This document shows, piece by piece, positions 58,139 through 64,000 of a stretch of DNA of 64,000 bases. Source of the DNA: Streptomyces albireticuli (lineage in GTDB: Bacteria; Actinomycetota; Actinomycetes; Streptomycetales; Streptomycetaceae); contig NZ_CP021744.1 in NCBI RefSeq assembly GCF_002192455.1, forward strand, positions 5,551,501-5,615,500, in the 5' to 3' direction. The notes beneath the pieces are model-generated. The model did no database searches. It saw nothing but the letters and a program-made list of their open reading frames with translations, and had not been told where the DNA came from. Both the position numbers and the translations under genes were made by a program. Each line of letters opens with the position of its first letter. Position 1 is the stretch's first letter.

Positions 58139-58165
58139 GGGCCCCGGCCGTGTGCGACGGGGCCC
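58139..58165 (+). terminator. hairpin after the NYN gene
   Basis: GGGCCCCG (58139-58146) with CGGGGCCC (58158-58165), immediately past the stop. Confidence 0.6.
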
Positions 58166-58233
58166 GGCGGGGGCTTCCAAGGTGCCTGAACGTCAAATTC
58201 CGCTTACCGGCTGTGTCCTGTCGGTAAAGGATG

Positions 58234-58284
58234 GCCTCATGAGGCGAGATTTTTCTCATGAGGATTTGAACGGATCATATGAGG
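58234..58284. promoter_or_regulatory. three evenly spaced TCATGAGG-type dyads upstream of the first NlpC/P60 gene
   Basis: GCCTCATGAGGC (58234-58245), CTCATGAGG (58255-58263), and TCATATGAGG (58275-58284). Centres are about 19 and 20 bp apart, close to two helical turns, on one face of the DNA. They look like a multi-site operator and lie about 125-170 bp before the gene start. The regulator is unknown. Confidence 0.5.
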
Positions 58285-58406
58285 GTCACTAATGTCGGGC
58301 CTCGAACCTTCGCGCGGTAGATCATCCATTCGGGGTGACGGCGAGGGTCCCGCCGCGACCGTGGATCCCGCGTGCCGGGCGGCCGAGGAAGAAGGAGCCC
58401 GTCTCC

Positions 58407-59492
58407 GTGGCGTCCCACCGTCGTCCCAAGCAGCCGGGCCGCACCCGGGTGACCGTGCTCACCGTGACCGCCGCCGCTGCCGTCGCCCTCTCCGCCCAGT
58501 CCGCCAGCGCGGACGAGGCGACCAAGGCGGACGTGAAGTCCAAGGTCGACAAGCTCTACGAAGAGGCGGAGCAGGCCACCGAGAAGTACAACGGGGCCAA
58601 GGAGAAGCAGGAGAAGCTCGACAAGCAGGTCGGTGACCTCCAGGACAAGGTCGCCCGCGGCCAGGAGGAGCTCAACAAGCTCCGCAACAGCCTCGGTTCC
58701 GTCGCCACCGCCCAGTACCGCGGCGGCGCCATCGACCCCTCGCTCCAGCTGCTGCTCTCCTCCGACCCGGACAGCTTCCTGGAGAAGGCCTCCACGCTCA
58801 ACCAGCTCAGCGCCCGGCAGGCCGACACCCTCAAGCAGATCGCCGAGAAGCAGCGCACGCTCAAGCAGCAGCGCCAGGAGGCGACCGGCAAGCTCAAGGA
58901 CCTCGGGGAGACCCGTAAGGCCCTCGGGGAGAAGAAGGAGGAGGTCCAGGGCAAGCTCGCCGAGGCCCAGAAGCTCCTCAACACCCTCACCGCCAAGGAG
59001 CGCGCCGAGATCGCCGGCGAGGACGCCAAGGACGCCGGCGGCAAGGACGGCGCCAAGGGCGACGCCAAGAGCGGGGGCGGCTCGCGCGCCGGCCGCGGCG
59101 GCGAGAGCCGCCCGGACCTCGGCAAGGACCTGCCCACCTCGGGCCGCGCCGCCGCCGCGCTCTCCGCCGCGCAGAGCAAGATCGGCACCCCGTACGTCTG
59201 GGGCGCGACCGGCCCCAGCTCCTTCGACTGCTCGGGGCTGACCTCCTGGGCGTACGCGCAGGCCGGCGTCACCCTGCCGCGCATCTCGCAGGACCAGGCC
59301 AACGCCGGCACCCGCATCTACGACCAGAGCCAGCTCAAGCCCGGTGACCTGGTCATCTTCTACGGCGACCAGCACCACGTCGGCCTCTACGCGGGCAACG
59401 GCCAGACCCTGCACGCCCCCCGCTCGGGCACCAACGTGCGCTACGAGCCGATGGGGAACATGCCCTTCCAGTTCGGTGTCCGCATAGGCTGA
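58407..59492 (+). CDS. C40 (NlpC/P60) peptidoglycan endopeptidase, copy 1
   Basis: 361 aa, secreted. Signal peptide (RVTVLTVTAAAAVALSAQSASA), long coiled coil (about 35-215, the RipA/PcsB-like regulatory helix), a Gly/Ser/Lys linker, then NlpC/P60 with catalytic Cys in FDCSGLTSWAY, His in HHVGLYAGN and a third polar residue near HAPRSG. Cleaves stem peptides (D-Glu to diamino acid). GTG 58407 with GAAGGAG upstream. A paralogue follows 250 bp on. Confidence 0.95.
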   Translation: MASHRRPKQPGRTRVTVLTVTAAAAVALSAQSASADEATKADVKSKVDKLYEEAEQATEKYNGAKEKQEKLDKQVGDLQDKVARGQEELNKLRNSLGSVATAQYRGGAIDPSLQLLLSSDPDSFLEKASTLNQLSARQADTLKQIAEKQRTLKQQRQEATGKLKDLGETRKALGEKKEEVQGKLAEAQKLLNTLTAKERAEIAGEDAKDAGGKDGAKGDAKSGGGSRAGRGGESRPDLGKDLPTSGRAAAALSAAQSKIGTPYVWGATGPSSFDCSGLTSWAYAQAGVTLPRISQDQANAGTRIYDQSQLKPGDLVIFYGDQHHVGLYAGNGQTLHAPRSGTNVRYEPMGNMPFQFGVRIG

Positions 59493-59558
59493 CCGGATAC
59501 GGCCGAATGGCTGAGCCGCCGCCCGATCGGGCGAATCGCGGCGACCGCTGCTGACTCC

Positions 59559-59594
59559 ACGCCCCGCCGGTGACCTGCGTCTCCGGCGGGGCGT
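59559..59594 (+). terminator. hairpin between the NlpC/P60 paralogues
   Basis: 12-bp stem ACGCCCCGCCGG with its complement (59559-59570 and 59583-59594), 67 bp past the stop. Confidence 0.7.
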
Positions 59595-59741
59595 CAAGTT
59601 TCCGGCGGGGAACGGTCTTTGAACCCGGGGTGAGCGCGCCGCTACTGTCTGGCGCGCGGTGCCTCGGCACGCCGTCCGCACTTCCCGGGCGGCCGGAGCG
59701 ACCGCGCCCACCGGAAGCAGAGGAAGGGAGTGCGGCAGCCC

Positions 59742-60797
59742 GTGGCGTCCCACCGCCGTACCGCGCAGTCAGGTCTCACCCAGACCGTGCGGGCCACCGT
59801 CCTGTCCGCCGCCGTGGCCACCGCGGCGGCCACCCTCACCACACCCGCGGGCGCCCGCCCCGCGGGCGACGAGAGCCGGTCCCCCGGCACCGTCAAGGCA
59901 CAGGTCGACAAGCTCTACGAAGAGGCGGAGCGCGCCACCGAGAAATACAACGCGGCGGACGAACGCGCCGACGACCTGCGGGAGAAGGTGGAGCAGGCCA
60001 CCGACCGCGTCGCACGCGGCCAGGAACAGGTCAACCGGATGCGCGCCGCCCTCGGCATGATCGCCACCGCGCAGTACCGCAACGGCGCCGTCGCCCCCGC
60101 CCTCCAGCTGCTGCTCTCCTCCGACCCCGACGGCTACCTCGACCGGGCCGCCGCCCTCGACCGCGTCAGCGGCCGCCAGAGCGAGGAGCTCCGGGCGCTC
60201 ACGGAGGCCCAGCGCACCCTGCGCCAGGAGCGGGCGGAGGCGGTGGAGGTCCTCGGGAAGCTGGAGGAGAGCCGCCGCGCCGTCGAGCGCCACAAGCGCG
60301 AGGTCGAGAAGAAGCTCGCCACGGCCCGCCGGCTGCTCAACTCCCTGCCCCGGCCGGAGCGGGCGGCCTACGCGCGGGCCTCGCGCTCGGACGGCGACGC
60401 CCGCACGGAGAACCCCCTCGCCGCGCTGCCCGACCTCGCCGCCGTGACCTCCTCGCGCGGCGCCGCCGCGGCCATGGCGGCCCGGTCGGCCGTCGGCTCC
60501 CCCTACGCCTGGGGCGCGACCGGGCCGAGCGCCTTCGACTGCTCCGGCCTGATGCAGTGGGCCTACGGACGGGCCGGGGTGGGGCTGCCGCGCACCTCGC
60601 AGGCGCAGCGGAACGCGGGACAGCACGTCTCCCTGGCGGAGGCCCGGCCCGGCGATCTGGTCATCTACCGCAGCGACGCCAGCCATGTGGCGATGTACGT
60701 GGGCAACGGCCAGGTCGTCCACGCGCCCTATCCCGGGGCCCGGGTGCGCTACGACCCGGCCAACATGATGCCCATTTCCTCCGTCACCCGGCCATGA
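59742..60797 (+). CDS. C40 (NlpC/P60) peptidoglycan endopeptidase, copy 2
   Basis: 351 aa, paralogue of the preceding gene along its whole length: both begin VASHRR and share VDKLYEEAE.ATEKYN, LQLLLSSDPD, and the catalytic GATGPS.FDCSGL. Signal peptide (VLSAAVATAAATLTTPAGA), coiled coil, NlpC/P60 with Cys in FDCSGLMQWAY and His in SHVAMYVGN. I set the start at GTG 59742 by alignment with copy 1; GTG 59730 is also possible. The linker is shorter and less Gly-rich. Confidence 0.94.
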   Translation: MASHRRTAQSGLTQTVRATVLSAAVATAAATLTTPAGARPAGDESRSPGTVKAQVDKLYEEAERATEKYNAADERADDLREKVEQATDRVARGQEQVNRMRAALGMIATAQYRNGAVAPALQLLLSSDPDGYLDRAAALDRVSGRQSEELRALTEAQRTLRQERAEAVEVLGKLEESRRAVERHKREVEKKLATARRLLNSLPRPERAAYARASRSDGDARTENPLAALPDLAAVTSSRGAAAAMAARSAVGSPYAWGATGPSAFDCSGLMQWAYGRAGVGLPRTSQAQRNAGQHVSLAEARPGDLVIYRSDASHVAMYVGNGQVVHAPYPGARVRYDPANMMPISSVTRP

Positions 60798-60838
60798 GCG
60801 CGCCCTGAGCGTACGCCCGGGGGCGCGCGGCTCGTACG

Positions 60839-62215
60839 ATGCGGGACGTGACGGGCCGGTGGTGGTGGAGCGGACGAGGGAGGGGACCCGGGGGTGACCC
60901 CGGGCCCGCGCGCGGGGCATGCCGCCGGGCGCACCGCCGGGCGGCGGCCTGGCTCGCCGCCGGTCTGCTGACGCTCCAGGCCCTGTGCGGCTGCGGGGCG
61001 CTCGGCCCCGGATCGGCGCCGGCCGTCCCGGACGGTGACCGTAAGGCCGTACGGGCACTGCTGGACCGGTGGTCCGCCGCGCTGCGCGACCGGGACGAGC
61101 GGGCCTTCCTCGCCGCCGTGGACCCGGCCGCCGAGGGCTACCGCGCGGAGCAGCGCCGGGTCTTCGCCAATCTCGCCGCCGTGCCGCTGGCCTCCTGGGA
61201 GTACCGCCTGGTGCGGACCGGCGGCTTCGCGCCCGCCCAGGGGGACGGCCGCCGGCTCGCCGCCGAGACCGAACTCAGCTACCGGCTGGCCGGTTACGAC
61301 AAGGCGCCCGTCACCACCAAGGCCAGGCTGACCGTCGTCGAGCGCGCCGGCCGGTGGTACGTCACGGCCGAGGACGCCCCGCGCGGCGGCCGGCAGCTGT
61401 GGCAGCAGGGCCCGGTCACGGCGGTGCGGGGCGCGCGCAGCCTCGTCCTCGGCGTCGGCCAGGACCGGGCGCGCCTGGAGGCCCTCGCGGCCGCCGCCGA
61501 CCGGGCGGTGCCCGCGGTGGCGGCGGCGTGGCGGGACGGCGGGCCGGGCGAGGGCGGGGGGGACGGCGGGGAGGGGCCGGGCGCGTGGCCCGGCCGGGTC
61601 GTCGTGCAGATCCCCGCCTCGGTGGAGCGGATGGCCGCCCTCCTGGACTCGCCCGTCTCCAACTACCGGGGCATCGCGGCCGTGACGACCGGCGAGGTCG
61701 GCGGCTCCGGCGAGGCCCCGGCCGACCGGATCATCGTGAACCCCGAGGCGTACGGGGCGCTCGGCTCCTTCGGCCGCCAGGTCGTCCTCACCCATGAGAC
61801 CGCCCATGTCGCCACCCGGACCCTGACCTCGGCGGCCACCCCGCTGTGGCTCTCGGAGGGCTTCGCCGACTGGGCGGCCTACCGGGGCACCGACCGTACC
61901 GCCCGCCAGGCCGCGCCCGAACTGGCCCGCGCCGTGGCGGCGGGCAAGGCGCCGCGCGGGCTGCCCACGGACGCCGACTTCGGCTTCGCCGGCGAGTCCG
62001 GGCGGCTGGCCCGCGCGTACGAGGAGGGCTGGCTGGCCTGCCGGATGATCGCGGAGCGGTGGGGAGAGGACAAGCTCGTGGCGTTCTACCGGGGGGTGGG
62101 CGGGCACGAGCGGCGGTCGGGCGCGGTGGGGGCGGAGCTGCGGCGGGTGCTGGGCGTCTCGCAGGTGGAGTTCACGGCGGCGTGGCGGGCGTACGTGGAG
62201 CGGGAGCTGGGGTGA
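60839..62215 (+). CDS. putative gluzincin-type metallopeptidase lipoprotein
   Basis: 458 aa. N-terminal signal and lipobox-like LCGC (Cys52), an NTF2/DUF-like mid-region (LLDRWSAALRDRDERAFLAAVDP), and a C-terminal domain with HETAH (His320, Glu321, His324) and Glu341 in WLSEGFADW 17 residues on. This is the zinc site of gluzincins. A Gly-rich loop near 235-250 (EGGGDGGEGPG) separates the parts. Located next to cell-wall hydrolases, it may cut an envelope protein or peptide; unproved. Confidence 0.85.
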   Translation: MRDVTGRWWWSGRGRGPGGDPGPARGACRRAHRRAAAWLAAGLLTLQALCGCGALGPGSAPAVPDGDRKAVRALLDRWSAALRDRDERAFLAAVDPAAEGYRAEQRRVFANLAAVPLASWEYRLVRTGGFAPAQGDGRRLAAETELSYRLAGYDKAPVTTKARLTVVERAGRWYVTAEDAPRGGRQLWQQGPVTAVRGARSLVLGVGQDRARLEALAAAADRAVPAVAAAWRDGGPGEGGGDGGEGPGAWPGRVVVQIPASVERMAALLDSPVSNYRGIAAVTTGEVGGSGEAPADRIIVNPEAYGALGSFGRQVVLTHETAHVATRTLTSAATPLWLSEGFADWAAYRGTDRTARQAAPELARAVAAGKAPRGLPTDADFGFAGESGRLARAYEEGWLACRMIAERWGEDKLVAFYRGVGGHERRSGAVGAELRRVLGVSQVEFTAAWRAYVERELG

Positions 62216-62219
62216 GGGG

Positions 62220-62400
62220 TGGTTGTCCCCTGCCCGCCCCTTCCTGTGACCGGGGGGCTTCGCCCCCCGGCCCGCGTTCCGCGCTTCGCGCGGTTGTCCT
62301 CAAGCGCCGGACGGGCTGGGATTCAGCCCGTCCGGCGCTTGAGGACCGGCGTCCGGGGCGGAGTTCCGGGGTCGGGGACGGGAGGGGTCGGGGAGAGCTC
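62220..62400. repeat. dispersed GC-rich inverted repeat, copy E (bidirectional terminator)
   Basis: The inner stem is perfect over 23 bp (62296-62318 and 62324-62346; core CGCCGGACGGGCTG). The outer arms are looser. It lies between convergent genes; the GT87-like gene on the minus strand reads into it and stops inside. Confidence 0.85.
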
Positions 62401-63597
62401 CGCGGGCTCCTCCTCTTCCTCCTCACCCACCGTCCCGCGCCACAGCCGCGCGCACGAGATCAGCGTCGCCACCACCAGCAGGGCGTTCCGCAGGGTCAGC
62501 GTCGCCACCCCCAGCTTGTCGCTCGCCACCACGTGCGAGAACCACAAGGGGAACTCCAGCTGCGTCAGCGGCGCGGCCACCAGCACCAGCGCGATCGGCA
62601 GCCCCTGACGCGTCGTCCGCATCGTCATGCACACCGCCGCCAGGCCGATCAGCCAGACCACGTACTGCGGGCTGATCACCCGGCTCGTCGTGGTGAACAG
62701 GAGCACGGCCGCGAACGCCGCGTCGTACGGGGTGCAGGCCGTGAACCGGCGCGCCCGCAGCCGCCACACCAGCAGCCAGCCGAAGGCCAGCACGCTCAGG
62801 CCCAGCGCGAGCCGGCTGACCGTGCGGACGTACGGGCCGAGGAACTCCACCGAGCCGTAGTTCAGCCGCGCGTGCCCGTGCCACCCGAAGTGCCGGCCCA
62901 GGTGGAAGACCAGCGACCCCAGCGACTCCACCTCCGTGCCCCGCTCCCGCTGGAAGGTCAGGAACGCCAGCGCCCCCGGCATCGTCACCGCGAACAGCAG
63001 CCCCAGGGCCGCCGCCGTGACCAGCGCGGTGGTCCACGCCGACCGGGTGCTGCGGCCGCGCGGCGTCCCCACCAGCAGCAGCACCGGCCAGACCTTCAGC
63101 AGCGCGCCGACCGCCATGAGCGCCCCCGCCGCCCGGGTCCGCCGGCCGACCGCCAGCAGCCCCGCGACGGCGACGGCCGTCACCATCACGTCATAGCGGG
63201 CGTAGACGATCGGACCCAGCAGCGGTACCCCCGCCACCCACACCCACACCCCCTTGGCGCTGCGCCGGCCGCCCCGCACCGCGTACAGCAGCAGGGCGAG
63301 GACCACCGCGTCCGCGAGGAAGCACACCACGAAGAACGCCGGGGCGTACTCCAGGAACGGCAGCAGCGCGGGGGCGAGCACGGCGAGCGCGGCGGCGGGC
63401 GGGTACTGCCACGTCACGTCGTCGTACGGGAACGTGCCGGTGCGCAGCACCCCGTACCAGCCCTGGTAGATCACCTCGATGTCGACGGAGACGTCCGACC
63501 CCGGCAGCACCCACACCCGGAACACGCACAACAGCAGCACGACCCGGGTGACGGCCCACACCGCGACCGAGAGCCGCAAACCAGCGCCCGCCATCAT
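62323..63597 (-). CDS. GT87-like polyprenol-linked mannosyltransferase family membrane protein
   Basis: 424 aa, about ten membrane helices. DUF2029/GT87 features: N-terminal Asp residues outside the first helix (DVSVDIEVIYQGWYG), TFPYDDVTWQYPPAAALAVLAP, YARYDVMVTAVAV, LLKVWPVLLLVGTPRG, and SRVISPQYVVWLIGL. The family adds mannose from polyprenyl-phosphate-mannose on the outer face (mannan or PIM-like glycans). The last 20 or so residues (TPPRTPVLKRRTG) are encoded by the dispersed repeat, so the natural end may have been earlier. Divergent from the PimB-like gene. Confidence 0.9.
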   Translation of the reverse strand: MMAGAGLRLSVAVWAVTRVVLLLCVFRVWVLPGSDVSVDIEVIYQGWYGVLRTGTFPYDDVTWQYPPAAALAVLAPALLPFLEYAPAFFVVCFLADAVVLALLLYAVRGGRRSAKGVWVWVAGVPLLGPIVYARYDVMVTAVAVAGLLAVGRRTRAAGALMAVGALLKVWPVLLLVGTPRGRSTRSAWTTALVTAAALGLLFAVTMPGALAFLTFQRERGTEVESLGSLVFHLGRHFGWHGHARLNYGSVEFLGPYVRTVSRLALGLSVLAFGWLLVWRLRARRFTACTPYDAAFAAVLLFTTTSRVISPQYVVWLIGLAAVCMTMRTTRQGLPIALVLVAAPLTQLEFPLWFSHVVASDKLGVATLTLRNALLVVATLISCARLWRGTVGEEEEEEPAELSPTPPVPDPGTPPRTPVLKRRTG

Positions 63598-63778
63598 CCA
63601 CCTCGCCCTTCACGGTCCTCACACGCCGTCCGCGCGCCGCTACTGGAAGGCATGATGCCCGCCCGGACCGCCCTGGCACGGTGACGTGGCGGTACACCGG
63701 CCCCGTTGCCGCCCGATCGCCCCCCGGGCGCCACCTCTCGGGCCGTGCGGCCGGGGCACCCGGTACTGTCGGGACGCG

Positions 63779-64000
63779 ATGCACAAGACCCTCGTCGTCA
63801 CCAATGACTTCCCGCCCCGCCCCGGCGGCATCCAGGCCTTCCTGCACAACATGGCCCTGCGTCTGGACCCCGCCGAGGTCGTCGTCTACGCCTCCACCTG
63901 GAAGCGCGGCCAGGAGGGCGCCGAGGCCACCGCCCGCTTCGACGCCGAACAGCCCTTCCAGGTCGTCCGCGACCGGACGACCATGCTGCTGCCGACGCCC
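63779..64000 (+). CDS. PimB-like GT4 glycosyltransferase (partial, cut by window edge)
   Basis: Only 74 codons are present. The start MHKTLVVTNDFPPRPGGIQ is the N-terminal signature of GT-B mannosyltransferases of the PimB type (TNDFPPRPGGIQ with the GG loop that binds the acceptor). The rest lies outside. Expected to make phosphatidylinositol mannosides or related lipids. Divergent from the GT87-like gene. Confidence 0.9.
   Translation, partial: MHKTLVVTNDFPPRPGGIQAFLHNMALRLDPAEVVVYASTWKRGQEGAEATARFDAEQPFQVVRDRTTMLLPTP

Noticed and set aside
58140..58406. ydaO (cyclic-di-AMP) riboswitch before the NlpC/P60 gene
   Set aside because: Such RNAs often precede wall-hydrolase genes in Streptomyces, so I looked for the conserved segments, but did not find a convincing match; evenly spaced DNA dyads explain the region better.

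Overview
The window is a 64 kb stretch of chromosome from a Streptomyces-like actinobacterium. The signs are very high GC with G or C at almost every third codon position, frequent GTG starts, GTGA/ATGA-coupled operons, and an order of housekeeping genes (glnA, lipA-lipB, sucB-lpdA, pepA, cobalamin genes, pspA, nadA, erpA, ctaCDF, ctaE-qcrCAB, trpD, NlpC/P60 pair) that I recognise as Streptomyces core. I could not run searches, so family names rest on motifs and architecture. No tRNA, rRNA, CRISPR array, transposase or integrase is visible.

Layout. 1-2.9 kb is the most accessory-looking part: a Nudix hydrolase, a tiny membrane protein, and a two-gene minus-strand unit. That unit encodes an EACC1-like adaptor translationally coupled to a caspase-family protease with a C-terminal helix-turn-helix. 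It is the best candidate here for an under-described conflict (immunity or cell-suicide) system. 3-8.3 kb: glnA behind two GlnR-type sites, RDD and DUF4191 membrane proteins, and the lipoate genes lipA and lipB; a 9-bp tandem repeat sits just upstream of lipB. 8.6-16.6 kb: regulators (TPR type, WYL, GntR) and oxidoreductases. 16.8-21.8 kb: sucB-lpdA (E2 and E3 of 2-oxoacid dehydrogenase, which need the lipoate made by LipA/LipB) and leucyl aminopeptidase. 22-28.8 kb: late cobalamin assembly (cobS, cobT, and a cobU fused to a degenerate metallo-beta-lactamase domain), interleaved with membrane proteins including an MprF-like protein coupled to a rhomboid-like protein. 29-35.6 kb: HtrA-like lipoprotein protease, a methyltransferase with an apparent CTG start, DUF3043, pspA-pspAA, and a two-component pair.

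35.7-42.2 kb: nadA, erpA, an anchored secreted protein, a PfkB sugar kinase, and a cysteine desulfurase fused to a TusA domain. 42.5-52 kb encodes the bcc-aa3 respiratory supercomplex: ctaC-ctaD-ctaF and ctaE-qcrC-qcrA-qcrB, with an L,D-transpeptidase and a pseudo-receiver protein between the two blocks. 52.2-58.1 kb: trpD, a SAM-IV-like riboswitch in front of a PLP desulfurase-like enzyme, a rhomboid protease coupled to an Lrp ligand-binding domain, and a zinc-ribbon protein followed by a NYN-domain protein. 58.4-64 kb: tandem NlpC/P60 hydrolases, a gluzincin-type lipoprotein, a GT87-like mannosyltransferase, and the start of a PimB-like glycosyltransferase cut by the window edge.

A GC-rich inverted repeat recurs between genes (about 12.6, 14.5, 55.0 and 62.3 kb, with a decayed relative at 35.6 kb). 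Many operons end in perfect 12-24 bp hairpins without T-tracts, as is usual for this group. Many long open frames opposite or out of frame with real genes are GC-rich shadows and are left out.
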